Assembly: GCF_003568845.1 (NCBI RefSeq)
Contig: NZ_CP030127.1
Span: 775,501-839,500, forward strand
DNA length: 64,000 nucleotides
Direction of reading: 5' to 3'
Source: Indioceanicola profundi
Lineage (GTDB): Bacteria > Pseudomonadota > Alphaproteobacteria > Azospirillales > Azospirillaceae
Shown here: one piece after another, positions 8,044-16,376 of the stretch
Layout: each line of letters starts with the position of its first letter
How positions within the stretch are numbered: position 1 is the stretch's first letter
Notes under the pieces: model-generated
Told to the model about the DNA's origin: nothing
What the model saw: the letters and a program-made list of their open reading frames with translations, nothing else
The model's database searches: none
Translations under genes and position numbers: made by a program

Positions 8044-9063
8044 TCAGAGCTTTATCTTCAGCCAGTGGGCAATCTCGCCCATGATGCCCCGGCGGAACAC
8101 CAGCACGCAGAAGACGAAGACCAGGCCGATGACCACGGTCACCGGCAGGTTCATGGTGGCGAGGTAGTTCTGAAGCATGACGACGATGAAGGCTCCGACC
8201 ACCGGACCCGTCATGGTGCCGATCCCGCCCAGCAAGGTCATCAGCACCACCTCGCCCGACATCTGCCACTGCACGTCGGTAAGAGTCGCAAGCTGGAACA
8301 CCAGCGCCTTGGTTCCCCCTGCCAGACCGGCCAGAGCCGCCGAAAGGACGAAGGCGCCCAGCTTGTACTTTGCGACATCGTAGCCGAGCGAGATCGCCCG
8401 CTGCTCATTCTCGCGGATCGCCTTCAGCACCTGCCCGAAGGGCGAATGGACGATGCGGTAGATGAACAGCGCCCCGCCGGCGAAGATGGCCAGCGTAGTG
8501 AAGTACATGGCGTAGGGATTGTACAGGTTGATCAGCCCGAACAGGTGCCCGCGCGGCACGCCCTGGATACCATCCTCACCACCCGTGAAGGGAGCCTGCA
8601 GGAAAACGAAGAAGACCATTTGCGACAGCGCCAGCGTGGTCATGGCGAAATAGATGCCCTGCCGCCGGATGGCCAGCCCCCCGAAAGCCAGCCCCATCAC
8701 TGCCGCCGCGGCTGTACCGGTCAGCAGCGCCAACTCCGGGGTCAGCCCCCAGACCTTGGCCGCATGGGCGGTGACATAGGCGGCTCCCCCGAAGAAGGCG
8801 GCATGGCCGAAGCTGAGAAGGCCGCCGAAACCGATCAGGAGATTGAAGGCGCAGGCGAACAGCGCGAAACACAGCGCCTTCATCAGGAAAACCGGGTAGA
8901 CGAAGAACGGGGCCGCCGCCAGCAGGATCAGTCCGGCCGCGGCAACCACCAGGAGCGCCCGTTCACCACCCCGGGATTGCGCAGCGCCGGCCCCCGCGGG
9001 AACCGTCGAATGGTCGGCGGCCTTGCGCGCGGGCGCTTCCTCCGTCGTGTGCTGCACCACCAT
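8044..9063 (-). CDS. livM: Branched-chain amino acid ABC transporter permease LivM
   Basis: A 339-residue inner-membrane permease with about ten hydrophobic segments. The family signatures LIGFGGLLSFGHAAFFG and the cytoplasmic loop IRENEQRAISLGYDV, which contacts the ATPases, are visible. The N-terminal 30 residues are a hydrophilic, Ala-rich tail before the first membrane segment. Its ATG overlaps the livH stop codon in ATGA, so the two permeases are translationally coupled. Confidence 0.9.
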   Translation of the reverse strand: MVVQHTTEEAPARKAADHSTVPAGAGAAQSRGGERALLVVAAAGLILLAAAPFFVYPVFLMKALCFALFACAFNLLIGFGGLLSFGHAAFFGGAAYVTAHAAKVWGLTPELALLTGTAAAAVMGLAFGGLAIRRQGIYFAMTTLALSQMVFFVFLQAPFTGGEDGIQGVPRGHLFGLINLYNPYAMYFTTLAIFAGGALFIYRIVHSPFGQVLKAIRENEQRAISLGYDVAKYKLGAFVLSAALAGLAGGTKALVFQLATLTDVQWQMSGEVVLMTLLGGIGTMTGPVVGAFIVVMLQNYLATMNLPVTVVIGLVFVFCVLVFRRGIMGEIAHWLKIKL

Positions 9064-9950
9064 CAGGCCGCCCTCCCGAACAGGCCGGCCGGCTTCACCA
9101 GAAGCACGATGGCCATGATGACGAAGATCACGATGTTCGCGGCCTCCGGGTAGAAGACCTTGGTCAGCCCTTCCACCATCCCCAGCCCGAAGCCGGTCAC
9201 CACCGCGCCCAGGATCGAACCCATGCCGCCGATCACGACCACGGCAAAGACCACGATGATCAGGTTCGATCCCATGAGCGGGTTCACCTGGTACATGGGT
9301 GCCGCCAGAACGCCGGCGAACCCGGCCAGCGCCACGGCTGCGGCGAAGGTGCCGGTGACCAGAAGAGGCACGTTGATGCCGAAGGCCTGCACCAGCTGCG
9401 GACGTTCTGTGGCTGCGCGGAGATAGCTGCCCAGCTTAGTGCGCTCGATCGCGTACCAAGTGCCTATACAGACGACGAGGCTCGCCGCCACCACCCAGGC
9501 CCGGTATGTGGGCAGGTACATGAAGCCCAGATTATTGCCGCCCTGCAGCAGCTCAGGCACGGGATAGGGCTGGCCGGAAACACCGTAGTAGTGGCGGAAC
9601 AGCCCTTCGATGACCAGCGCCAGGCCGAAGGTCAGCAACAGCCCGTAGAGCGGGTCCATGCGGGCGATCCGACGCAGCATCGTCCGCTCGATCACCACCC
9701 CGAGGGCGGCGAGGATCAGCGGCGCCAGGATCAGCGCCGGCCAGTAGCCGATGCCGAAATACTCCAGCAGCAGCAGGGCTGCGAAAGCGCCCACCATGTA
9801 CAGCGCGCCATGGGCGAAGTTGATCACCCCCAGCATGCCGAAGATCACCGCCAGCCCCAGGCTGAGCAAGGCGTAGAAGGCCCCGTTGATCAGGCCCAGC
9901 AGCAACTGACCGAACAGCGCCTGGGGCGGAATGCCCAGAAGCTCGAACAT
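9063..9950 (-). CDS. livH: Branched-chain amino acid ABC transporter permease LivH
   Basis: A 295-residue inner-membrane permease. The N-terminal LLLGLINGAFYALLSLGLAV and the GVINFAHGALYMVGA segment are diagnostic of LivH. The EAA-like loop near residue 190 (RAATERPQLVQAFGINV) contacts LivF/LivG. AGGGAGGAA lies 5 nt before the ATG at 9950. This ribosome-binding site is complementary over 9 nt to the candidate small RNA at 43.94-44.02 kb. Confidence 0.9.
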   Translation of the reverse strand: MFELLGIPPQALFGQLLLGLINGAFYALLSLGLAVIFGMLGVINFAHGALYMVGAFAALLLLEYFGIGYWPALILAPLILAALGVVIERTMLRRIARMDPLYGLLLTFGLALVIEGLFRHYYGVSGQPYPVPELLQGGNNLGFMYLPTYRAWVVAASLVVCIGTWYAIERTKLGSYLRAATERPQLVQAFGINVPLLVTGTFAAAVALAGFAGVLAAPMYQVNPLMGSNLIIVVFAVVVIGGMGSILGAVVTGFGLGMVEGLTKVFYPEAANIVIFVIMAIVLLVKPAGLFGRAA

Positions 9951-9977
9951 ATATGTTCCTCCCTGCTCGGACCGGGA

Positions 9978-10682
9978 TCAAACGCCCAGGTACCGCGCCA
10001 GCTTTTCGGACTCGGCCTCAAGCCGGTCGTTCGGGATCATGTCCACAACGCGCCCCTCCTCCATCACGTAATGACGGTCGGCGACGGTGGAGGCGAAGTG
10101 GAAATTCTGCTCCACCAGCAGGATGGTGAAGCCCTTGCGCTTCAGCTCGGCGATGATGCTGCCGATATGCTGGACGATCACGGGCGCCAGCCCTTCCGTC
10201 GGCTCGTCCATCAGAAGCATGGTGGCGCCGGTTCGGAGCACCCTGGCAATCGACAGCATCTGCTGCTCACCGCCCGACAGCTTGGTGCCCTGGCTCTTCC
10301 GCCGCTCCTTCAGCCGTGGGAACAGGCTGTAGACCTCCTCCACGGAGAGGGCGCCCGGCTTCACGACCGGAGGCAGCATCAGGTTCTCCTCCACCGTCAG
10401 GCTGGCGAAGATGCCGCGGTCGTCCGGCACATAGCCTACGCCCTGTCGGGCGATGCGGTCCGGCCGGAGGCCGGTCAGCTCCTGCCCGTTGAGGCGGATC
10501 GAGCCTTCCTGCCGGTCCAGCAGGCCCATGATGGCTTTCAGCGTGGTGGTCTTGCCGACGCCGTTGCGGCCGATCAAGGTGACGACCTCCCCGGCTTCCA
10601 CATCGAACGCGACGTCGTGGAGGATGTGACTTTCTCCGTAGAACCCTTTGAGGTTCCGGACCGACAGCATGGTATCAGGCAT
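9978..10682 (-). CDS. livF: Branched-chain amino acid ABC transporter ATP-binding protein LivF
   Basis: A 234-residue ATPase: Walker A GRNGVGKTT, signature LSGGEQQMLSIARVL, Walker B LLMDEPTEGLAP and the switch His in LLVEQN. The length is that of LivF. The first ATG at 10682 overlaps the end of livG by 8 bp; a second ATG at 10670 (MLSVRNLKGFYG) also fits family starts. Confidence 0.9.
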   Translation of the reverse strand: MPDTMLSVRNLKGFYGESHILHDVAFDVEAGEVVTLIGRNGVGKTTTLKAIMGLLDRQEGSIRLNGQELTGLRPDRIARQGVGYVPDDRGIFASLTVEENLMLPPVVKPGALSVEEVYSLFPRLKERRKSQGTKLSGGEQQMLSIARVLRTGATMLLMDEPTEGLAPVIVQHIGSIIAELKRKGFTILLVEQNFHFASTVADRHYVMEEGRVVDMIPNDRLEAESEKLARYLGV

Positions 10683-11427
10683 GTCCGGTCCCCATATAGG
10701 CGTCGCGCACCTCCGGATTGGACGACACCTCCGAATAGGTGCCCTCCGCCAGGATTTCGCCGCGTTGCAGGACAGTGATGCGGTCGGACAGGTCGGCGAC
10801 GACGGACAGATTGTGTTCCACCATCACCACCGTACGCCCCTGCGCCACCCGCCGGATCAACTCGGCCACCCGTCCCACATCCTCATGGCCCATCCCGGCC
10901 ATCGGCTCGTCCAGCAGCAGGGTGTCGGGGTCAAGGGCCAGCGTGGTCGCGATCTCGAGCGCCCGCTTCCGGCCGTAGGGCAGCTCACCGGCCAGGGCAT
11001 GTTCCCAGGGAAGCAGTCCGACCTGATCCAGCAATTCCCGCGCACGGTCGTTCAGCCGGTCGAGCGAGCGTTCCGACCGCCAGAACTGGAATGTCGTATC
11101 GGTATGACGCTGCAAGGCGACCCGCACGTTTTCGAGCACCGTCAGGTGCGGGAACACGGCGGATATCTGGAAGGACCGGACCACCCCCTTGCGGGCGATC
11201 GCGGCCGGGGGAACATGGGTAATGTCCTCCCCGTGATAATAGATGTGGCCCGACGTGGGGATCAGGAACTTGGTCAGCAGATTGAACACGGTCGTCTTAC
11301 CGGCCCCGTTCGGCCCGATAAGCGCGTGGATGGTGCCCCGCGCGACCTTGAAGTCCAGCTTGTTGACCGCTGTAAATCCCTTGAACTCTTTCGTCAGGCC
11401 TCTCGTCTCGAGCACATAATCGGTCAT
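10675..11427 (-). CDS. livG: Branched-chain amino acid ABC transporter ATP-binding protein LivG
   Basis: A 250-residue ATPase and first gene of the five-gene operon. Walker A is GPNGAGKTT, the signature-like segment ELPYGRKRALEIA has the degenerate form usual for LivG, and Walker B is LLLDEPMAGMGHED. ATG 11427 is chosen over the long upstream extension because MTDYVLETRGLTKEF is the usual family start and AGGGAGGA precedes it by a few bases. Expression probably starts from the promoter at 11495-11524. Confidence 0.9.
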   Translation of the reverse strand: MTDYVLETRGLTKEFKGFTAVNKLDFKVARGTIHALIGPNGAGKTTVFNLLTKFLIPTSGHIYYHGEDITHVPPAAIARKGVVRSFQISAVFPHLTVLENVRVALQRHTDTTFQFWRSERSLDRLNDRARELLDQVGLLPWEHALAGELPYGRKRALEIATTLALDPDTLLLDEPMAGMGHEDVGRVAELIRRVAQGRTVVMVEHNLSVVADLSDRITVLQRGEILAEGTYSEVSSNPEVRDAYMGTGHA

Positions 11428-11494
11428 CTCTCCTCCCTGTTCGGGGGCTTCTTGAATGGCCCCTCGTTGAAGACAGATCGCACCTGTAGGCGGC

Positions 11495-11524
11495 ATACTA
11501 ATGTGGGAACGGCTTGCAAAACAA
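11495..11524 (-). promoter_or_regulatory. Candidate promoter of the liv operon
   Basis: On the minus strand TTGTTT (11524-11519) and TAGTAT (11500-11495) are separated by 18 nt. Transcription would start near 11488, about 60 nt before livG and after the terminator of the upstream esterase gene. Confidence 0.4.
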
Positions 11525-11651
11525 CTTCTTATGAGATGCGGGCCGGAAGCGTTCGGGGGTCTACCCCGTCCGCGCCAGAATGGCGGAAAGGGCCGGAACA
11601 TGGATGGGCACGCCCGGCCGTTTGCTGTCCGCACCATGATAATCCGTAATG

Positions 11652-11686
11652 AAAAAGGGCTCCGCCAAGTGATGGCGGAGCCCTTT
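11652..11686 (-). terminator. Rho-independent terminator of the esterase gene
   Basis: A perfect 14-bp inverted repeat (11654-11667 with 11673-11686) and a 5-nt loop. On the minus strand the stem ends in CCCTTTTTC, giving a U-tract. It lies 20 bp beyond the stop codon of the esterase gene and isolates it from livG. Confidence 0.9.
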
Positions 11687-11706
11687 CCCTGCTGCCCTGT
11701 CCAGGA

Positions 11707-13362
11707 TCAGAACAGCCAGTCCGATGAGGTGCCGGACGACTGCCCGATCACCTCGGCCACGGAGTCGGCCAGCCGGTCGGCCACCATTCCATAGCCCTTG
11801 TTGTTGAAGTGGATGTTGTCATGCGCCGGGGCGTCGTGGGTGCGGGCCCCGTGATAGACATAGTCCAACTGGTCGATCAGGCTCTTCTGGGCATTGCGCA
11901 TCGTGGAGAGCGCGCCGGTCGGGCCGTTCAGCCAGGCATTGGTCTCCGGAAATACGCCCAGTTCCTGGATGAAGACCGGAACGTCGCCGAACTCCTTACG
12001 GAGATATTCGAAGACGGAACGGGTCGCCTCCTTGAAGTTGGACACGACTTCCGCGTCGTTGCTGCGGTTGCCGTTGAGCAGCCGCGCATCGTCTTCACCC
12101 TGTGCCCAGATGAAGCCGTCGAGGTCACGCCCGGCCCCCAAGGCGGACTTGATCTGCGACACGGCGTTCAGGAGCGCAGGTCCTGGCTTGTCCCTCACCA
12201 CGTCCCACCAGTAATTGCTGCCGTCGGCAAACTGGTTGGAGCCGCTGCCGCTGCTGGCCCCGTTGATCGCGGTGATCTTGCCGACGTCGAGCAACTTCGC
12301 CAGTTCCGCCTCGAAGACATCGTTGCCCAGGCGTCCGCCGCTGGAGTCGCCGCCGCGCTTGAAAAAGTGGCCGGCCGCATTTGATTGACCGACAAAGGCG
12401 AACATGTCGATGTCGGACCCGGACGGAGCCGGTGCAGGCGGCGGAGAGGGAGGCGGAGTTGGTGTATCCGCCTGCGGGGGGTTCGGCACACTACCGCCGG
12501 AGCCCGGCTTCGCGGCACTGACATCCAGATAGTCTAGCCGGGCATATTCCCCGCCATCCCGCGTACCCTGGACGCTGATGACGTCACCCGGATCGAGGTC
12601 CAGTTCCACGCTCCGCGTCACGAAGCTGTTGCTGCCGCCGGTGCCGCTCCAGCTCTCCACCACCTTGCCATTGACCAGGATCTTCCATCCCGCGGCCCCG
12701 TCATTCTCATTAGCATAGCCCACCGTCAGGCTATAGCTGCCGGCATCGCCGGTGAATGTGCCGCTGGCGGTTCCGGTGCCATAGGTCACCACATTTTGGT
12801 CGCCGGATACGTCGCGGTTCTGCTCCAGCCTGTAGTTTGACAGGCGCATCTCTTCCGCCTCGGTCCGCCCTAGGCCGATGTCGCCCCGCTGGCCCGCTTG
12901 CGGTTGCGGTTGCGGCGCCTCCGGTTCGGGACGAGGCGTCGGCGCCGGGGAAGTCGGCTCCTGGGTCGGCGAGACCGCGGTCAGATCGACGTAGTCCAGG
13001 CGCGCATATTCCCCACCACTGCGTACGCCCTGGACCGCGATGACGTCGCCAGCATCGAGCTTCAAGGAGAAGGTACGCCCGACGAAGCTGTTGCTGCCGC
13101 CGGTGCCGCTCCAGCTCTCGACCACCGTGCCGTTGACCAGGACCTTCCATCCCGCAACGCCATCATTCTCGTTGGCGTAACCCACCGTCATCTCATAGGT
13201 GCCGGCCGCACCGGTGAAAGTCCCGCTGGCAGTGCCCGCGCCATAGGTAAGGACGTCCTTGCCGCCCGATGCATCCCGATGGCTTTCCAGCCTGTAATTC
13301 TTCAGATCGAGTGCTTCAACTTCGGTTCTGCCAGGGCCGATCCCCACCGTCGAATTGCTCAC
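11707..13362 (-). CDS. SGNH esterase with two duplicated carbohydrate-binding-like modules
   Basis: A 551-residue protein in three parts. Residues about 5-125 and 165-285 are near-identical beta-rich modules (shared GTASGTFTG, VGYANENDG, VESWSGTGGSNSFV, GGEYARLDY) that resemble CBM6/CBM35-type sugar-binding domains. Pro-rich linkers follow each. From about residue 315 a sialate-O-acetylesterase-like SGNH domain has FVGQSNAAGHF (nucleophile Ser), WAQGEDDAR and a late HDNIHFN with the Asp/His pair. It probably removes acyl groups from a polysaccharide. There is no classical signal peptide; type I or other export is possible. The start is GTG, with GAGGGGG upstream. Confidence 0.72.
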   Translation of the reverse strand: MSNSTVGIGPGRTEVEALDLKNYRLESHRDASGGKDVLTYGAGTASGTFTGAAGTYEMTVGYANENDGVAGWKVLVNGTVVESWSGTGGSNSFVGRTFSLKLDAGDVIAVQGVRSGGEYARLDYVDLTAVSPTQEPTSPAPTPRPEPEAPQPQPQAGQRGDIGLGRTEAEEMRLSNYRLEQNRDVSGDQNVVTYGTGTASGTFTGDAGSYSLTVGYANENDGAAGWKILVNGKVVESWSGTGGSNSFVTRSVELDLDPGDVISVQGTRDGGEYARLDYLDVSAAKPGSGGSVPNPPQADTPTPPPSPPPAPAPSGSDIDMFAFVGQSNAAGHFFKRGGDSSGGRLGNDVFEAELAKLLDVGKITAINGASSGSGSNQFADGSNYWWDVVRDKPGPALLNAVSQIKSALGAGRDLDGFIWAQGEDDARLLNGNRSNDAEVVSNFKEATRSVFEYLRKEFGDVPVFIQELGVFPETNAWLNGPTGALSTMRNAQKSLIDQLDYVYHGARTHDAPAHDNIHFNNKGYGMVADRLADSVAEVIGQSSGTSSDWLF

Positions 13363-13949
13363 GCGCTACCCCCTCGCTGCTTGCGATTGTCTCCTCGCGG
13401 AAGAACTCGCCTGCACCGGGGCCAAGCCATCCGGCGGCAGACGTCTATGGCGGCAAGGGATAACCTCTGCTGGACTGCATAGAAATCGCAAATAAGTTTG
13501 ATGGGTTGGCTCATCGTCATTAGAAAATCAGACTTGCGAACACCATATTGCATCATCTAAAGTCGTAAATACTTCAACTGGCTGTAGGTGATTATTCTCC
13601 TGACATAGCAAAGCTTTCATCGTGTGACAAAATAATTCCTTTATGCCTCGGCGGCAATGAATCGAAATGTGCGCCGCAGCGGATTTCCCGACCAAGCCGG
13701 TGCAGATCGAAGGCTGGTCTTGCGCCTCTTATAAGAATCGTCTGATTTTTCTGAGGGTCTGATGAAAGCCCATCCGCATCACGGATCGTTCTGATCCCTT
13801 CGCTCTGGCGATATGATGCAGCGGAAGGCCGGCCAGGGGGAAGAGTCCCAGGCACTCGTCGGTCACGCTGCTTCACCGGTGGGCATGCTTTACGCCGCGG
13901 GTTAGGAACCTTCTCCCGACCGGCTCCAACTGAATCGAGCCGGCTCCTC
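13363..13949. other. Gene-less stretch of 587 bp
   Basis: No credible reading frame. Composition is visibly more AT-rich than its surroundings from about 13480 to 13660. It should hold the promoter of the esterase gene and the 3' end of the GH13 transcript. Inverted arms CCGGCTC/GAGCCGG around 13919-13943 form only a weak stem without a T-tract. Confidence 0.5.
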
Positions 13950-15524
13950 TCAAAAGGCGACCAACACTCCCTCGCCCGGGCGAAGTGTATCGCTGGGTAC
14001 CTGGTCGGCATGGTCCAGATGGGTCGAAAGCAGTATTCGCCCAGCGGATGCCGTCGGCGGCATCGGCCTCCCCTGCATGCAGAGATTGAGAGCTATCAGC
14101 AGGCGGCGGTCACCGTGTCTGCGCTCATAGGCCAGAACATCCGGCCCGGCCGCCACCTGATGATAGCTCCCGACCGACAGCGCCGGCTCCGCGCGGCGGG
14201 TCGCGATCAGGCGGCGGTAGAGATTGAGGATGGATGTCGGCTCCTCCGACATGGTCGCGACATTGCGCGCTTTGAAGTCGGCGCTCAGCGGCAACCAGGG
14301 TTCGCCGGCGGTGAAGCCGGCGCCAGGGCCGCCGTCCCATTGCATGGGCGTGCGCTCCGGATCGCGGTTGAAGCCCAGTCCGGGCTCGTTCTTCTCCCAC
14401 GGGTCCTGCACGCGTTCCGGCGGGATGGGGACAGCGGGCATGCCAAGCTCATCGCCATAGTAAAGCGTGGGCGTGCCGCGTAACGTCAGCAACAGCATGG
14501 CGGCAACCCGCGCCTGCGGCTCCCCGACACGCGCCGCGATGCGGGGCCGATCGTGATTTCCCAGCACCCAGTTGGGCCAGCCGCCCTGCGGCAGAGCCTG
14601 TTCATATTCCTCTATCAGGGTCGTCAGCGCGTCGGCACGCCAGGGGGCCTGAAGAAGCTGGAAATTGAAGGGCAGATGCGCGCCCTCGAGATTTTCCCCG
14701 TAGTAGGCCATCAGCCGCTCCAGCGGCAGATAAAGCTCGCCGATCAGCACCCGCTCCGGGTACTCGTCCAGAACAGACCGCATCTCCCTGACCACTTCCT
14801 GCACTTCCGGCTGGTCTGCCGAATAGACCTGCAGAAGGCGGTCGATCTCCGGCTGGCCGGGTTGATAGCCGGGGTTGGGCGGGTTGTCGCGGAACTGCGC
14901 GTCCTTGATCAGATGCCAGATCACATCCACTCGGAACCCGTCCACGCCGCGCTCCAACCAGAAGCGCAGGGTGTCGTACATGGCGGCCCGGACCTCCAGG
15001 TTCCGCCAGTTCAGGTCCGGCTGTTCCTTCAAGAAGGCGTGATAGTAGTACTGACCGGTCGCCTCGTCCCATTGCCAGGCGCTGCCGCCGAAGTTGCTTA
15101 TCCAGTTGTTCGGTGGGCCGCCATCCGGCTTGGCGTCGCGCCAGATATACCAGTCGCGCTTGGGATTAGTCCGGGATGACCGGCTTTCCAGGAACCATGG
15201 ATGCTGGTCGGACGTGTGATTGGGAACGAAGTCGAGGATGACCCGGAGGTTCCGCCCATGCGCCGCTTCAAGCAGCCGGTCGAAATCCGACAGGGTTCCG
15301 AACATCGGGTGGATGCCGCAGTAATCGGCCACGTCATAGCCGAAATCGGCCATGGGAGAGGGATAGATCGGGGAAACCCAGATCGCGTCCACGCCTAGAT
15401 TCTGCAGATAATCCAGACGCCGGGTGATGCCGTTCAGGTCCCCTACCCCGTCCCCGTTCGTATCCTGAAAGGACCGGGGATAAATCTGGTAGACGATGCC
15501 GTGCTGCCACCAGAGATCACCCAT
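13950..15524 (-). CDS. GH13 alpha-glucosidase / oligo-1,6-glucosidase type
   Basis: A 524-residue cytoplasmic GH13 enzyme (no signal peptide). The conserved regions appear in order: DFVPNHTS (region I), GFRVDVIWHL with the nucleophile Asp (region II), IGELYLP with the acid/base Glu (region III) and VLGNHDRPR with the stabilising Asp (region IV). The start GIVYQIYPRSFQDTNGDG is typical of the alpha-glucosidase/oligo-glucosidase/trehalulose subfamilies. It should split or transfer alpha-linked glucose from short oligosaccharides. It stands alone: no maltose transporter or regulator is adjacent. A candidate small RNA ends 130 bp upstream on the same strand. Confidence 0.88.
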   Translation of the reverse strand: MGDLWWQHGIVYQIYPRSFQDTNGDGVGDLNGITRRLDYLQNLGVDAIWVSPIYPSPMADFGYDVADYCGIHPMFGTLSDFDRLLEAAHGRNLRVILDFVPNHTSDQHPWFLESRSSRTNPKRDWYIWRDAKPDGGPPNNWISNFGGSAWQWDEATGQYYYHAFLKEQPDLNWRNLEVRAAMYDTLRFWLERGVDGFRVDVIWHLIKDAQFRDNPPNPGYQPGQPEIDRLLQVYSADQPEVQEVVREMRSVLDEYPERVLIGELYLPLERLMAYYGENLEGAHLPFNFQLLQAPWRADALTTLIEEYEQALPQGGWPNWVLGNHDRPRIAARVGEPQARVAAMLLLTLRGTPTLYYGDELGMPAVPIPPERVQDPWEKNEPGLGFNRDPERTPMQWDGGPGAGFTAGEPWLPLSADFKARNVATMSEEPTSILNLYRRLIATRRAEPALSVGSYHQVAAGPDVLAYERRHGDRRLLIALNLCMQGRPMPPTASAGRILLSTHLDHADQVPSDTLRPGEGVLVAF

Positions 15525-15653
15525 GACCTAGTCTCTCCATCATTCTCCGCGGGACACCTCCCCAACTGCGGGAACGCGAAGCGGTTCCTGATGTCGTACG
15601 GCGGCCGGAAAGGGAGCGGCAGGCTGGATGGCTCTGCCCACACGGGGAGGCCC

Positions 15654-15720
15654 AAAAAGAAAAGGACCGCCAACCGGCGGCCCTGAGTTTAGGGAGGATC
15701 GCCCCGCAAGGGGCGCTGCA
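15654..15720 (-). ncRNA. Candidate anti-Shine-Dalgarno small RNA, copy 1
   Basis: Read on the minus strand there is a 6-bp hairpin with a UUGC loop (15715-15700). It is followed by an unpaired UCCUCCCUAAACUCAGG (15698-15682) and an 8-bp terminator stem including one GU pair (15683-15664) with TTTTCTTTTT. The 17-nt middle block is identical in the second copy near 43.98 kb. A possible promoter TTGCCC-N17-TACCTT (15755-15727) gives an RNA of about 67 nt. Unpaired CCUCC motifs mark several alphaproteobacterial sRNA families that block ribosome binding. I do not recognise this as a named family. Confidence 0.62.
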
Positions 15721-15794
15721 CGAACAAAGGTAATCCCGTGCCTCAGTCCGGGCAATGCGCCCGCCCGTCATATCGCCTCGATAGGAGAGCAGAA

Positions 15795-15824
15795 ATTGTG
15801 CAGCTCGCGTCCATATTGTGCAGC
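15795..15824 (-). repeat. Tandem 10-bp repeat upstream of small RNA copy 1
   Basis: ATTGTGCAGC occurs at 15795-15804 and 15815-15824, 20 bp apart (two helical turns). It lies 40 to 70 bp upstream of the possible -35 of the minus-strand small RNA, where an activator could bind. No regulator can be assigned. Confidence 0.5.
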
Positions 15825-16064
15825 GCCAAGCCCGCAGAAGCGTATTCATCAGCCGAAACGATGTGGACGCGAAACAAATACCGCATCCACGCGCCGCCAC
15901 GGACAGAAATGTGCCTGCTCATGAGGCATCTGCATATGGGGTTCCCAGACAGGCCATGGCTCTGCCCATTTCCGCGGCAGCAGGTAATCGACATTCGCGT
16001 CCGTCACGCTGCCCCCCGATCTCTGTTGACGGGTGGACGCCTCTTTACCAGCCGGAGAGATGAG

Positions 16065-16238
16065 ATGACGGACCGCCGTGACCCGGACCAGATCCACCAG
16101 AATGTGAACAGCAAGAACCAGGACCCCAACCGTAAGGCCGACCCGCAGAAGGACAAGGATCAGGTCGGCCATGTCGGCGCCGACCGTCCTGTCGGCCCGC
16201 TCGGTTCCGAGAGCAATCCGAATACGACGGCAACCTGA
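16065..16238 (+). CDS. Small hydrophilic protein, 57 aa
   Basis: A 57-residue Asp/Lys/Asn/Gln-rich protein (MTDRRDPDQIHQNVNSKNQD...). It has no membrane segment and probably little fixed structure. GGAGAG lies 6 nt before ATG 16065, and the 12-bp inverted repeat at 16283-16314 could end the transcript. Short charged proteins of this kind are often stationary-phase or stress related in alphaproteobacteria; I do not recognise the family. The gene call rests on the ribosome-binding site and the residue composition. Confidence 0.55.
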   Translation: MTDRRDPDQIHQNVNSKNQDPNRKADPQKDKDQVGHVGADRPVGPLGSESNPNTTAT

Positions 16239-16282
16239 CACCAGCGACACACGCAGCTATTTTCGCACAGCGAAACATCGTT

Positions 16283-16314
16283 CCGCGCCCGTTGACGCAT
16301 ACCAACGGGCGCGG
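16283..16314. terminator. Strong inverted repeat between the 57-aa gene and the dehydrogenase
   Basis: CCGCGCCCGTTG (16283-16294) and CAACGGGCGCGG (16303-16314) form a perfect 12-bp stem with an 8-nt loop. No T-tract follows on either strand, so it may be a weak or Rho-assisted terminator. Confidence 0.45.
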
Positions 16315-16376
16315 TAGGGTCGGCCTTGCCTTGAAGCAGCACCATCGAGAGAGCTGCACCGGCAGGGAGGAAGTGC

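Larger units (their letters stand above)
15525..16064. other. Intergenic region of 540 bp
   Basis: No protein gene is credible. The region holds a candidate small RNA on the minus strand (15654-15720), its possible promoter, and a tandem ATTGTGCAGC repeat. The last 200 bp before 16065 contain no structure I can name. Confidence 0.6.
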
